DNA of 64,000 bases from Acidobacteriota bacterium (GCA_029263395.1 JAJCXO010000238.1:1-64000); one strand, 5' to 3'. Positions 9,701 to 20,700 are shown, counted from the first letter of the stretch. Notes: generated from the letters alone by a model not told the origin. Numbers and translations are program-made.

Positions 9701-11723
9701 ACGGGATTGCATGTTACGGATGACCCTGCTCCGTCTTGAAGACGATCACCATGTAGCCCTGGCCACCATGCATCACATCGCAGGTGACGGTTGGTCGGCA
9801 GCGATCCTTCTCCGTGAGCTTGGGGCTGTTTATCGTGCTTGCCTCGAAGGCCACGGAGACGATCTACCCGACCTGCCAGTGCGTTATGCCGATTTTGCGG
9901 CCTGGCAGAGATCCTGGCTGCAAGGCGAGAACCTCGAAGCTCAACTCGGCTACTGGCGCCGCCAGTTGGCTGGCGCGCCAACATTGAAACTGCCAACCGA
10001 CCGACCGCGTTCGTCGGCGTCGAGTTTTCTTGGTGCGGTTCACAATTTCCGATTGTCCGCAGAGTTAACGTCGACGATCCGACAGCTTGCACGCCAGGAA
10101 GGCGTCACTCTTTTCATGACGCTGCTGGCGGGTTTCAATGTTTTCCTGCACCGCTGGACGGGTCAGGATGACTTGGTAGTCGGTACCGATGTCGCGGGTC
10201 GCAACCGGGTAGAGCTCGAAGACTTGATTGGTTTTTTTGTCAACAACCTGGCCTTGCGCACACGTCTCGAGAGCAATCTGACATTTCAGCGGGTTCTCGA
10301 GATCGTGCGGGAGGTGACGCTCGATGCCTATGCCCACGACGAGCTCCCGTTTGATCTGTTAGTTCGGGATTTGAAGCCCCAGCGCGAGCTTGGACGGGTG
10401 CCGTTGTTTCAAGTCCTATTTGTTCTCCAGAACGAAGCTTCTCAGCAACTGGAATTGCCCGGTCTGGAGGTTCAACCGATCGACTTGGAATTTGGGATGG
10501 CGAAATTCGATCTTGCACTCTTTTTCTCCGACACCGGAGCGGAAGTGACTGGTACCTGGAACTACAGCACCGATCTGTTCGAAGCCAGCACGGTCGCTCG
10601 AATGTCCGACTACCTAATTCAGATCCTGGAGAAGGTTTGCCGCGGGCCGCAAACTCGTCTCAACCAATTGGAGGTGGCGACCGAAATGCAAAGCGAAGAA
10701 CGTATGGAATCCAAGCTACGTGCTTTAAGACGCCCAGGGCGCCGGAAGGCCACCAGATCGCGTACCGAGGTGGTCGAGGCATCCTTGCCGACCCCTGCTG
10801 GCCTACCTTTGATAGTCCGTCCCAAGCGGAACGATCTCGACCCGATCGGCTGGGCGCGAGGGCATCGGGATTGGATCGAGGGCAAGCTCCTCGAGCACGG
10901 GGCATTGCTCTTCCGTGACTTCGACCTTCGGACGATTCCGCAGTTCGAGAGTTTCGTCGAAGCGACCGGTGTCGACCCGTACGGTGGCTACGGCGACCTA
11001 CCCAAAGAACAGCAGGGCCAGAATCTCTACCATTCGACACCCTATCCTGAAGACAAGGCCATCCTGTTTCACAACGAGAGCTCGCATATGGACCGTTGGC
11101 CGCTTCGACAGTTCTTCTTCTCGTGTGAGGTGGCGCCCGAAGGCGGTGAAACGCCGATCGTCGACTGCAGAGAGATCTATCGGCGGCTCGACAGCGAGTT
11201 GGTAGAGAAATTTGCGAGCAAGGGGCTGATGTATGTGCGTAACTTCGTCGAAGGTTACGACGTGAGCTGGCAAGAATTCTTTCGAACAGAAGATCGTGGG
11301 GAGGTCGACAAAGTCTGTCAGCGCAACGGTCTCGAGTTCGTTTGGAAGGGTGAGGTTCTCGAGACACGTCAGCTCGCGCCGGCAGTGGCACAGCATCCTC
11401 AGACCAAGGAACCTATCTTCTTCAACCAAATCCAGCTACATCACACCGCCTGTCTCGAGGACGGGGTCCGTCGATCACTCCATTCGATTTTTGATGAACA
11501 AGATCTTCCCCGCACGGTGCGGTTTGGTGACGGTACGCCGATTCCTGATGCAATTGTCGAAGATATTACGCAACTGTACTGGGAGTGTTCGGTCTCGCTG
11601 CCTTGGCAGAAAGGAGACGTCATGATGGTCGACAACATGCTGTGCGCTCACGCACGGAAACCGTTCTCGGGACCCCGCAAAGTGGTTGTGGCGATGGGAA
11701 ACTTGCACAACAAGGACGCCTGA
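759..11723 (+). CDS. NRPS 1: FAAL-ACP-C-A-T-C-A-T-C-TauD hydroxylase
   Basis: This 3654-residue synthetase starts the lipopeptide. A fatty acyl-AMP ligase (about residues 1-590; YTSGSTSAPKG; GRRKDLIIIRGRNHYPQDIE) loads an acyl chain on an ACP (GLDSL, Ser661). C1 (about 725-1160) has HHIITDF, with Phe in place of the motif Gly. A1 (about 1190-1700) gives pocket D-A-W-F-L-G-H-V-V, close to the Leu code DAWFLGNVV. T1 carries GGHSL near 1744. C2 has HHIVSDG. A2 (about 2275-2770) gives D-A-F-V-V-A-A-I-W, a hydrophobic pocket I cannot assign. T2 has GGHSL. C3 has HHIAGDG. A basic linker then leads to a TauD/SyrP-like Fe(II)/2-oxoglutarate oxygenase (about 3345-3654) with His3438-x-Glu3440 and distal His3631. 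C3 and the oxygenase lack their own A-T, which are the first domains of the next gene. No epimerase domain is present. Substrate assignments are hand-read and need an HMM check. Confidence 0.93.
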   Translation: MNSAGLPVIARDFSTLVEMLQERASRHPERMVYRFLDDEGQEIATESYGGLDLASRTIGCQLQEMGLAGERALLLFPAGLDFLSAFFGCLYGGVVAVPADLPRRVKGVVKLLTIINDCAPTVLLTSSSVYPQIQSFVAQAPAFAALRVVVVDELSGDLSERWRDPGVDGRDLAFLQYTSGSTSAPKGVMVNHSHLIHNEEAIARAFQHSDEVPEELVYVSWLPLFHDMGLIGAALQIAYVGGVGILMAPMTFLRRPLTWLETISRYRARTSGAPNFAYELCCRRVSPDQLASLDLSSWKVAYNGAEPVRAETLERFAATFESCGFQRQAMYPCYGLAEATLFVAGGTADQESVFEAVSALELRQQRITAPTAEADRRVLASCGGPHQEQQVLIVNPETLLPCPRGSVGEIWVAGDSVAGGYWGQPETTEEVFMAQPFGHDVGLSSERFLRTGDLGFLRVGETEELFVTGRRKDLIIIRGRNHYPQDIELTAEKAHEALRPGCGASFSVDVEGEERLVVVYELGRRYLKLDPVATSKIAETVRKAVSESHEVAVYDVVLVRTGSVPKTSSGKIQRFACRTAYLDRESGLPIVLRSSEASPTVADGAPTEDTGVDRQAILALDDDERLPVLKFWLRQEVARVTRLPAKDIASGDALTALGLDSLAAVDLKRRLEEQLGIPVSLTQLLRGCSLKELAKNLLDGLVGGAELPGVPRIQPGQNELCYPLSYGQGALWFLYRLTGRDAAYHVAVAAQMRALPDLGAIGRAYTALAERHPVLRSTIHGPSETFDVPWQQVHAEANIDLRKVDSSGWSKAELEEQLQHDLQRPFDLDEGPLVRLTLFTASDTEYVVLLVLHHIITDFWSLEILAEELGKLYEAEILGTKTGMVSMELPPKFAYSDYVRWQREWLADEEGERQWSYWRDRLGGALPVLDLASDRPRSAAGSYRGASLVSVLGSQGLERLKAFSTSRDVTLYMSLLAVFQTLLHRYTGKQDLLVGSPTNGRSAIGPDAPATGYFVNSLVMRADLSADPSFESYLTRVRDSVTADYEQQDYSLALLAERLQPDREPGRSPLFQVAFALQKTRRPGNDALMALALRQPGTRVRLAGLELTSFGFEDRTTQYDLALVAAELEGTLLLSWHHSVDLFDAAGVHRMTGHFQHLLDAVVQNPSCRLSALPLLSAAEESQLLVEFNATRHDLPPESGVHRIFEHWVEHAPGTPAAVFRGQSLTYDQVNRQANRVARYLQSLGVGPEIRVGLCTGRSPDLVVGALAILKAGGSYVPLDPAYPPDRLAWTMADAGLSVLLTRREYLDGVLTKAVLADLTKICLDQEDVSGYRDENLQGEIDPENAAYVIYTSGSTGRPKGVTISHAGLSNLVAWHRRVYGLTAEDRTTQVASSAFDACVWEIWPTLASGASLHLADEAATRSADQFGEWLVAEQATVCFLPTPLAEAFLAQELPRGLALRALLTGGDRLRWTPANSLPFDLVNHYGPTESTVVATAGQVMSEEREKQRLPTIGKPIDNTTIYLLDRALRPVPMGVPGELTIGDSGLARGYLNRPALTAERFLPDAFSQQVGARLYRTGDLVRYRRNADLAFLGRIDHQLKIRGFRIEPGEIESLLSEHPGVRDAVILAATMPSGERALVACIVPIEGVEPDLSELRGDLRKRLPEHMVPAAFVCRTALPLTPNGKLDRQALARIVPELIRDDLAEHKVPKTPTEEIIAGSWSQLLGVERVGLDDNFFELGGHSLLAHQALTRIRETFVVDLEMRDLFEAPTIKELAAKIEDLRKQDNAMATVLPLSPIARDASRGNTAPLSFAQERMWFLEQLHPGSSLHNIPAVFRLRGSLIPDALQRALHELISRHEILRTTFSSVGGQPMQVIESQALPKFEELDLSDLEGDALAARVDAEINREALAPFDLATGPLLRMRLLRLEDREHLLLMNMHHIVSDGWSTRIMVRELAMFYRASASGSYARLAESALSPLPEPKVQYADFAAWQRSWLSGEVLAKQLDYWLQHLRGAPTLLELPTDRPRPAKLGFDGAHLGFSIPRDLSLSLEGLSLKQGTTLFMTLLGAFVTLLHRYSGCTDIVLGSPVANRNRSEIEELIGLFVNTLALRIDLAGDPSFSVVLERVREVALGAYSHQDLPFEKLVDELEPERSLSHLPLVQMMFVLGNVPWEALELELPGVTASLVAPPSVTSRFDLTMWLEQSAAGIRAVIEYRTELFDSTSIRRLSHHFNCLLDGIVAEPSRSLQTLPLLTAAERGQIELQWNDTEGEFSQACCAHELFETQVQRRPEHLAVIFEDQCLSYAELDRRANRLANYLRSLGVGPEVIVGLSLERSLDLIVGMLAILKAGGAFLPLDPSYPRERLEFMVEDSGTEILLTDVAATVSLPSNGKQRVLLDASHREVSHHSDARPDSEITSQHLAYVIYTSGSTGRPKGALLRHQGLSNLTMAQSRIFATRPSDRVMQLSSLSFDASVFEIFLAFAAGATLHLARRESLLGDQFADLLSERAISTLVIPPSVLANLPEVDLPALQCIVCAGEALPAGLAEYWSCGRRLFNAYGPTEATIWSSVRRYQGSGSPDIGYPILNTRLHIWGPSQAMQPMGVPGELCISGVGLSRGYIGRPGLTAERFVPNPWALDAGGRFYLSGDVARLLADGGVDFLGRTDHQVKIRGFRIEPGEIEATLLQHPGIREAAVKAWRGEHDQRLVAYAVEDSPGTTTRAALRSWLGERLPDYMVPGLFVFLTEMPLSPSGKADHQKLPAPDRVQLETDGISQVPMTPVEELVGAVLGEVLEVESVSASDNFFELGGHSLLATKVISRIRSVCGVDLPVRKLFEAPTVADLALEVERALRAIGGTPAPSSIEALARASSELPLSFAQQRLWFVDQIEPDSWAYNLPTAVRWSGTLSIPALEFSVTRVLERHETLRTSFPAVGGEPVLQVAEPTKISLPIIDLSHLSSADQEVWVKRLGMREVEQPFDLARDCMLRMTLLRLEDDHHVALATMHHIAGDGWSAAILLRELGAVYRACLEGHGDDLPDLPVRYADFAAWQRSWLQGENLEAQLGYWRRQLAGAPTLKLPTDRPRSSASSFLGAVHNFRLSAELTSTIRQLARQEGVTLFMTLLAGFNVFLHRWTGQDDLVVGTDVAGRNRVELEDLIGFFVNNLALRTRLESNLTFQRVLEIVREVTLDAYAHDELPFDLLVRDLKPQRELGRVPLFQVLFVLQNEASQQLELPGLEVQPIDLEFGMAKFDLALFFSDTGAEVTGTWNYSTDLFEASTVARMSDYLIQILEKVCRGPQTRLNQLEVATEMQSEERMESKLRALRRPGRRKATRSRTEVVEASLPTPAGLPLIVRPKRNDLDPIGWARGHRDWIEGKLLEHGALLFRDFDLRTIPQFESFVEATGVDPYGGYGDLPKEQQGQNLYHSTPYPEDKAILFHNESSHMDRWPLRQFFFSCEVAPEGGETPIVDCREIYRRLDSELVEKFASKGLMYVRNFVEGYDVSWQEFFRTEDRGEVDKVCQRNGLEFVWKGEVLETRQLAPAVAQHPQTKEPIFFNQIQLHHTACLEDGVRRSLHSIFDEQDLPRTVRFGDGTPIPDAIVEDITQLYWECSVSLPWQKGDVMMVDNMLCAHARKPFSGPRKVVVAMGNLHNKDA

Positions 11724-11733
11724 GGCGCGAACG

Positions 11734-14700
11734 ATGTCAACGCAGATCCAAGAGTCGGTGAGCGATAGCTTTCCGATGTCACCACAGCAGAAGCGCCTTT
11801 GGTTAATCGGCCAGAGGGAGCGTTTCGCGAGCGGTGAGCTATACGCAGTCCTGCAGATCGATATCGCTGGCGAGGTTTGCCAGAAGACGCTGCGGCAAGC
11901 GATGGACGAAGTTGTGGATGGCCACGAGGTGCTTCGGACGACGTTCGAGATGCCGGATTGGTTGAGGGTTCCCGAACAAGTCGTGCATCCTGAGGGGGAA
12001 GTTGCGTGGGAGTTCGAGGATGTGTCTGGTGTCGGACCGGGAGACCAAAGCCTGCGACTATCAGAGATTGTCGATCAACAACGGTCTCGGGCGGCGGCAC
12101 TCGACGGCCGCCCTTGCCTTGCGGTCGCCCTGGTCACACTCGATCCCCAGCATTATCGCCTGATTCTTACCTTGCGGTCGCTTTGTGCGGATCGCTGGTC
12201 TTTGGGCCTACTGGCGAGTGATCTCGGTCGGACTTATGTTTCGTTGAACGGTGCGAGTCTCACAGACGGTGGTTCGACAGCGGATGATGTTGACGCAGCA
12301 GAACCGCTGCAATATGTCGACTTCTCCGAGTGGCAATTGGATCTTGCGGAGTCCGAAGACGAAGCCGAGCTGTTGCGGGCCTTCTGGTCCCGTTACGAGC
12401 TGACAGCCCTGGGAGTCGAGCGGCTTCCCGGAGAGCAGCCGGGTCTCAAAGATGTGACGTTTCGTCCCGAATCCGTCGCTTTGGCGATCGACGCCGAAAC
12501 CGTTGCAGCGATTGACGTCCTCGAGAAGCGACTTCGTCGATCGACTGAAGAAATTCTGCTCGCCGCCTTTCTAGGTTTTCTGTGGCGCCTTAGTGATAGG
12601 TCAGATGTTGCGGTAGGGTGCTTATTCGACGGTCGGAAATTTGAAGATCTGCAGTTCGGGCTGGGACTTTATTCGCGGTGTCTACCGGTTGCGCCTCATG
12701 CCGGCAACGATCCGACGTTTACCGAGTTGATAGACCAGGTTGCGGGGTCCTTGCGTGAATCGGCTCGGTGGCAGCAACATGGCATTCCAGAAAACCCTTC
12801 CGAGGCCAGTGATGAGGCCCTCGGTTTCCGACTCCTTTTCGAGTTCGAAGATGAGGTCGAGTTGCTGCCCGGCGTCGGCGACCCGGACGTACCGAAGTTT
12901 TCTCCCCTGAGCTTTGAGGCGACGCTCGAATCGTTCAAGTGGAAGCTCTCCTGCCGTCGAAGTGGCGATCGATTGACAGCAGATCTGCGATTTGATGCTC
13001 GCATTTTTGCGCGTCCTGATGTCGAGCGTGCCGCGCAGCAATTCTCAGGGCTGTTAGCTCGGTGGTTAAAGGAACCGCAGCGTCGATGTGGTTCCTTAGG
13101 GCTCGCGAGCCCAAGGGAAAATCGCCAATTCCTGGTGGATTTCAACGACACGGCGCGTGACTTCGACGCTGAGGGCTTTATTCAGCTCTTCGAGCAGCAA
13201 GTCGACAGTGCGCCGGATAAGACAGCTTTGATTTGTGAGGATCGACAGCTGGCCTACGGCGACCTCGACCAGCGGGCGAATCGTTTGGCCCACCGTCTGC
13301 TTGATCTAGGGGTTGGTCCTGAAGTACGAGTTGGGATCCTTGCAGGCCGTTCGCCGGAGATGATTTTAGGCCTGTTAGGGGTGCTCAAGGCTGGTGGAGC
13401 ATACGTTCCCCTTGATCCAACTTTTCCACCCAAGCGCCTCACAGGGATGTTGGAAGACGCTGCGGCTGCGGTCTTGTTGTTGGAGGTTGGATTGGTTGGG
13501 AACGGGCTCGACTTCGATGGCCCTAGGCTGCCTCTCGACGCTGAAGAGGACGAGATCGAAGAGGTTGGTTCGTCTCCAGTTTTGACTAGGCTCGATTCGA
13601 GGGTATCTCCTGGATCTTTGATGTATGTCCTCTTTACGTCTGGATCCACCGGGCGGCCCAAAGGCGTGGCGGTAGAACATCGGCAGATAGCCAACTATCT
13701 GCGAGCGATCGTGGAGAGGTTCAGTTGGACCGAGCCGATGAGTTATGCATCGGTGTCGACGTTTGCGGCAGATCTCGGCAACACCATGATTTTTCCGGCA
13801 CTCGCGACTGGTGGTTGCCTGCATGTTGTCGCGCAGCATCGCATAGGCGATGCCAAAGCCCTGGCGGAGTATTTGGATCGTTATCGGGTGGACTGTCTGA
13901 AAATTGTGCCATCGCACCTCACAGCCTTGCTAGCGTCACCTCATGGGGAGCAGCTGCTTCCTCGACGTGGCCTGGTCCTAGGAGGCGAGGCCACCCAGCC
14001 GAGCCTCTTGCAGCAGCTGCGTGATCTTGCTCCGGACAGTCTTTCAATTTGGAATCACTACGGTCCGACAGAAACCACAGTCGGTGTGACCACTCGTGCC
14101 TTCTGCCTCCAGGGTGAACCAACCCATGCTGAAGGAGACATGACGACCGCGAAGGTTCATCTGGGCCGCCCCCTGTCCAACGTCCAGATTTACCTCTTGG
14201 ATCGAGGGATGCAGCCGGCGGTGACCGAGGTGGCTGGAGAAATACACATTGGCGGTGCCAATGTAGCTCGCGGCTATTTGGGGCAACCTGGGCAGACCGC
14301 CGCGCGTTTTATTCCTGACTCCTTGAGTGGCGCCTCGGGGGCGAGGCTCTATCGATCCGGTGATCGGGCGCGTTTCGACCGCGATGGGGAAATCGAGTTT
14401 CTTGGCCGTATTGATCATCAAGTCAAGATTCGTGGCTTCCGCATCGAGCTTGGTGAGATTGATGCGGCCATTGGCCGTCACCCGGAAGTGGCTGAGGCGG
14501 TGACCAGAGTTCATATTGCTGAGCGCGACAAGCCACGGTTGATAGTTTATGTGGTGCCTCGAGGCTCCGAGAAGATCACCCTGGAAGGGATGCGAGGCTT
14601 CGTCGAGCCATATCTTCCAGAGTACATGATCCCTGGAGTCCTGGTCTCTCTCGATCGCCTGCCACGGACGCCAAACGGAAAGATCGACTCTCAGGCTTTT

Positions 14701-17700
14701 CCAGATCCAGAGAGCCTAGCTATCAGTGAAGTGGCCACCCACGTCCCGCCGAGAAATCCGATCGAAGATGTGGTGGCTGGCATTTGGAGCGAACTACTAG
14801 GCCTTGACCAGGTCAGTATCCACAACGACTTTTTTCAGTTGGGCGGACATTCGCTGCTGGCAACCCAGGCCATCTCGCGATTGAGGCAGGCATTTGGGGT
14901 CGAGGTTACCTTGGCGATGCTATTCGCCGAGCCTACCGTGGCGAGGTTAGGACAGCGCATTTCACAACAGTTGAGTAACGCTGCAGGTCAAGCCGGGCCT
15001 GAGTTCGAACGGGTATCGCGGGACCGCGAACTGCCTTTGTCCTACGCCCAGCAGCGACTGTGGTTTCTCCATCAGCTAGAACCCGAAAGTCCGGCATACA
15101 ACGTCCCCACAGTATTGGAGCTGGAGGGGGCGCTCGATATTGCAGCGCTGAGCTCGAGCTTTAGTGAGATCGTGCGGCGACATGAGTCGTTGCGGACGAT
15201 CTTCGCTGCGACTGCTGGCAAGCCCGTGCAAACTATCCTGCCACCCGTTGCATCGGTGATTCCGGTCATCGATTTGACAGGCTTGCCGGAAGCACAACGT
15301 TTAGAGGAAGCCCGTCGGTTCGGTTGGCTGGAGGCTCAGCGTCCGTTCGATCTCGCAACCGGGCCGCTGGTTCGTCTGCAGTTGTTGCACCTGAAGCTAG
15401 GGGTTCATCGTTTGCTACTGACGATGCATCATATCGTGACGGATGGATGGTCGAATGCTGTACTGGTGCGAGAGTTGGCCGCACTCTACAGATCTTTCTC
15501 TGTCGATAGAGGCTGTTCTGCCGGGAGGGGAGGCGACTTGCCCGACCTGGCGGTGCAATACGCCGACTATGCGGTTTGGCAACGGGAATGGCTGCAAGGA
15601 GAAGTCCTGGAACGAGAGGTTTCTTATTGGCGCCGACGTCTTGCCGGCGCACCTGCGGTACTGGAGTTTCCCAGCGATCGGCCACGCCCCGCGCAACAGA
15701 GTTACCGGGGTGCGGTGCGATCGGTGTCCTGGCCGCGAGCCCAGGTCGAAAACCTTCGGGCGCTCGGAAGGCGTCAAGATGCCACGCTATTCATGGTGCT
15801 CCTCGCGGCCTGGCAAACCCTACTGATGCGCATGAGTGGCCAACAAGATATCAGTGTCGGTACGCCAATTGCGGGACGAAACTACCTGGAGCTTGAAGGG
15901 CTGGTCGGCTTCTTTGTCAATACGTTGATTCACCGGATCGAATTCAACGGCAACCCGACCTTTGGGGAGCTCCTCGAGCAAGTACGCCAGGTTTCATTAG
16001 AAGACCACACCCATCAGCATGTGCCGTTTGAGAAGTTGGTCGAGGAGCTCAACCCAGAGCGTAGCGCGAGTTATTCACCTCTCTTCCAGGTGATGTTCGT
16101 TTTTCAGAATATGCCGATGGAACCGGTCGCCCTTTCTGAGCTGACCGTTCGGCCACTGCCGGTTGAGAGAGATGTGACCCAATTCGATCTGTCCTTGACT
16201 TGGATTGAGGGAGAAGGTGACTTGTATGGATCTTGGGAGTACAGCCTAGATCTTTTCGATGTCACCACCATCGCTCGCCTGGAGCGACATCTCGAGACGT
16301 TGGTGCAGGGGATCCTTGAGCACCCACAACAACGCGTTGACAACCTGGAGTTGTTGAGCGTTACCGAGAAGTTTCAGCTGCTCACCGCGTGGAATGGAGA
16401 GCAGCGGACCTACCCGGTGGACCAGACGATCCATCAGCTGTTCGAATTTCAGGTCATGCGGGAACCGGACCGCATCGCCGCGGTCAGTGGCACCCAGCAG
16501 GTCACCTACGTCGGACTTGATCGACGAGCGGATTGCCTGGCTGGCGTCCTTGGGCGGGCTTCGGTGAGGCGGGGGCATTTTGTTGGCATTCTGAAAGAAC
16601 GCGACATTGACTTTCTGGTCGCTGTGTTGGCGATCCTGAAAGTCGGCGGTGCTTACGTACCCTTTGAGCCTAGTTATCCGCAAGACCGCTTGCTGAATAT
16701 GGTTTCAGACAGCGGTGTCGCGACCTTGGTGACAGACTCACAATCGATCCGTGGCATGCAAGCGGTGTTGAACGGTGCCCCCGAGCTGGCCCACCTCATT
16801 GCGTTTGATTCTCTAGAGCTGACTCTCGAGCGTGAAGGTTCGCCGCTCAACATTTACGGCCCGGAGGACTTGGTATTGGAGGCTTCGGGATCGGCCGCTG
16901 CCACAGTGAAGCGTGTCTCGGTCGGGCATGCTCGAGATCCTGCTTACATGCTCTACACCTCGGGCTCGACCGGTGCTCCCAAGGGGGCTATTGTGCCCCA
17001 TGACGGCGCAGTCAACCACATGTATGCCGAATTCGAAGCACTTGACTTGGATCGTGAGCTGCGATTCTTGCAAAGTGCTCCGTCGTCCTCGGATATCTCT
17101 GTTTGGCAGTTCCTCGCTCCCTTGGTCCTGGGTGGTCGTACCGTGATTGTCGATCTCGAGACCGCCAGTGATCCAGAGAAGCTGTTTGGGGCCTTGCGAG
17201 ATGAACGTATTTCGTTGGCTGAGTTGGTCCCGTCGGTGTTGCGTTACCTGGTGGAATACCTCGCCGCTCGCGGCCGAGACGAGCGTGCCCTGCCAGCCCT
17301 TCAGTGCTTGATGGCGGTGGGCGAGCCGGTACCGGTTGGGCTGGTCAACGCTTGGCTCGAGCTTTACCCAGAGGTGCTAACGACTGATTCTTACGGACCC
17401 ACGGAAGCGTCGGACGATGTGACTCAGCTCTTGATCCGGCAACCTTTGCCGCCGGAGTTGCCATCGATTCCGATCGGGCGGCCGTTGGCGAATTACACGT
17501 GTTACTTGCTCGACCGGCGCTTGCGGCCCGTGCCGATTGGGGTACCGGGAGAAATTTGTGTCGGTGGGATTGCGGTCGGTCAAGGCTACTGGCGCAAACC
17601 AGCAAAGACCACCACCAGCTTTGTCCCCGATCCGTTTTCTCGTGCGCCTGGAGGACAGCCTCTTTACCGCACTGGTGACCTCGGACGTTGGCTGGCGGAT

Positions 17701-20700
17701 GGCACCATCGAGTTGCTCGGACGAATTGATCATCAAGTCAAGATCCGTGGTTTCCGCGTGGAGCTGGGCGAGATCGAGTCCGTTTTACTCGGGCATGAGG
17801 CAGTCCTAGAATGTGCGGTGCTGGCGTGGGAGGACGGCCACGACAAGCAGTTGGTGGCCTACCCGGTACCGCGCCCGGGTTGTGATATCCCGGCTCAGGA
17901 GTTGCGAGAGTTGGTCGCGCAACAACTACCGACGCATATGGTACCTGCCGCCTTTGTTTCTATGCCGTCTCTGCCCTTGACTCCGGCTGGCAAGATTGAT
18001 CGTCGAGCGTTGCCGGAGCCGGGACCCGAGGACAGGCGCAGCGATCGTCTTGCTCCCCCGCGCGATGATGTCGAGGAGCAGTTGGCAGAGATCTGGGCCG
18101 ACGTCCTGGGTGTGGACCAAGTGGGTATCCACACCAGTTTCTTCGACCTCGGTGGGCATTCGCTGCTCGCGACCCAGGTTCTTGCAAGATTGAGGAAAGT
18201 GTTCTCCGTTGACCTGCCGTTGCGACGACTGTTTGAAGGTCCGACGGTCGCTGACTTGGCGGCGGCGGTTCGGGAGCTAGGAGCCGGGCCGTCCATACCG
18301 GCCATCGAACCGAAATCTTGGGATCAAGGCGCGCCGTTGTCGTTTGCTCAGCAGCGGTTGTGGTTTCTCCATCAATTGGATCCCGAGAGCACAGCCTACA
18401 GTCTCCATGGCGCGGTTCGTCTCGAGGGGCAGCTCGACATACCAGTTTTAACGAAGGCTTTGAGTGAGATCGTTCGGCGGCATCAAGTGCTGCGTTCAGT
18501 TTTTGAGAGTGGAACGAGTGAAGCCGTTCAGCGAGTGCTGCCATCGGCGCCGATGCCGCTCCCGTGTATCGATCTGAGGACACTTCCCGCCGAAGTACGC
18601 GACCAAAGGGCTCGCCAGGAAGCGGCGGCAGAATGTGAGCGCCCCTTCGATTTGGAAGCAGGGCCTCTGATTCGGTGTCGGCTGTTGATGCTTGAGGACT
18701 GCCGATATGTGTTGGTCGTCAACATGCACCACATTGTCAGTGATGGTTGGTCGATCGAGCTGTTGGTACAACAGCTGACGGTGCTCTATACCGCGTTCCT
18801 GTCCAGCGAAACGTCACCGTTGGGAGAGTTGCGGATTCAATACGCCGACTTTGCTCATTGGCAACGCGAATGGTTGGGAAGCGATATTCTCGCCAGCGAG
18901 ATCACCTATTGGCGCCAGCAGCTTGCCGGAGCCCCGGCGTTGCTCGAGCTCCCGACCGATTGGCCACGGCCCGAGAAGCAAGCCTTTCGTGGAGCGATTG
19001 CGAGTGCACGGTTATCACCGGAGCTCAATGAGCCGTTGTTGAGCGTAAGTCGTCAGCAGGGTGCGACGCTGTTTATGACCTTGCTGGCTGGATTCCAGGT
19101 CTTGCTGGCTCGTCATAGTGGGCAGAGCGACGTCAGCGTCGGTACTCCGATCGCTGGGCGTCTCCATGTCGAGCTCGAGGCATTGATCGGATGTTTTGTC
19201 AACACTCTGGTCCTGCGGTCCGAGATGTCCGAAGACCCGAGCTTCCGCCAGCATCTTGGTGAGATTCGCAATACAGCTCTCGGAGCTTATGCACATCAGC
19301 AGGTGCCGTTCGAGAAATTGGTCGAGGAGCTCGAGCCCGAGCGCAGTCTGAGCTATTCACCGCTCTTTCAGGTGCTGCTGGTAATGCAAAACGTGCCAGC
19401 GAAGCCGATGGAGCTGCCTGGGTTGACGATGAGCCACTTGGATTGGCTAGGCGCGAGTGCTCAGTTCGATCTGACGTTGATTCTCGAGGAGACTGAAGAC
19501 GGCCTGAGTCAGGTTGTAAAATACGACCGTGATCTGTTCGAAGCGGCTACGGTCCAACGGCTGTTGAGTCAGTTGGGAACCTTGCTCAGCAGTGCCGTGA
19601 GGAATCCGAACCAGCGCCTTTCCGAGCTGCCGCTGATGACCGCGGCAGAGCATGCTCAATTGTTAGCGGAATGTGCCGGCCCTCAGATCGCGACGCCTGC
19701 AGCGACCCTGTCGGAGCTTTTCGAAGCCCGCGTTCAGCAGAGTCCTCGGCACATAGCTGCCAGCTTTCGAGACCAGGAGCTGAGTTATTTTGAGCTCAAC
19801 GAACGAGCCAATCGACTGGCTTGGCACTTGCGGGCACTAGGTGTTGGTCCCGATGCCATGGTTGGCTTGTGCCTCGAGCGGTCTCTGGACATGTTGGTGG
19901 CCATGCTGGGAATCCTCAAGGCGGGGGGCGCCTATGTGCCGCTTGATCCGAGTTACCCAGTGCATCGGCAAGTGACGATTCTCGAAGATTCTCAAGCCTC
20001 GATTCTGGTCACGTCGACGACGCAGGCTGCTGCCTTGCCTACCTTATCGATCTCTGCTTTGTGCGTAGATCGAGATGGGCCAGAGATTGCTCGCAATAGT
20101 AGGCAGAATCTGCCGCTGTTGGCGACGCCTGCAAACCTCGCGTATGTCATTTATACCTCGGGTTCCACGGGCCGGCCAAAAGGTGTAATGGGTAGCCACG
20201 GCGCGATCACCCATCGATTGTCTTGGATGATACGGGCATTCCCATTTACTGACGGCGACCGGTTATTGCACAAGACGTCCTACAGTTTTGATGCATCGAT
20301 TTGGGAGATCTTCGTGCCATGGATGGTTGGCGCTACCGTGGTTGTCGCTGAGCCCGAAGGCCACCAAGACCTCACCTACCTGCTCGACACAATCGCGGCG
20401 CACAGCGTGACAATCTTGCAGTTGGTCCCGTCCTTGGTACCAGCGTTTCTCGAACAGCCTGATCTGGCGGAGCGTGGTCGCAGCTTGCGCTGGTTCTTCT
20501 GTGGTGGTGAAGCCCTGCCTGGCGAAACGGTTCGACGCTTCTTCAGGCGGCTCGACTGCACACTGTGCAATCTCTACGGTCCGACCGAGAATTCGATCGA
20601 CGCGACGTTTGAGGTCTGCGATCCGACTCGTACCACCCGTGCCATTACGCCGATTGGTCAATCTCTTGAAAACGTGACGTTGTGCGTCCTGGATTCCCGG

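Noticed and set aside
10660-11391. Long open frame on the minus strand (243 codons) opposite the hydroxylase domain.
   Set aside because: Shadow of the GC-rich NRPS coding strand: Arg/Ser/Pro-rich, low-complexity translation with no family features.
13740-13800. Apparent loss of the conserved Asp235 in A domains with FAADLGNT, suggesting a substrate without an alpha-amino group.
   Set aside because: Counting to the next conserved block shows a two-residue insertion. Aligned on the Asp, the pocket reads D-L-T-K-(V/I)-G-H-V-G, an ordinary Asp code.
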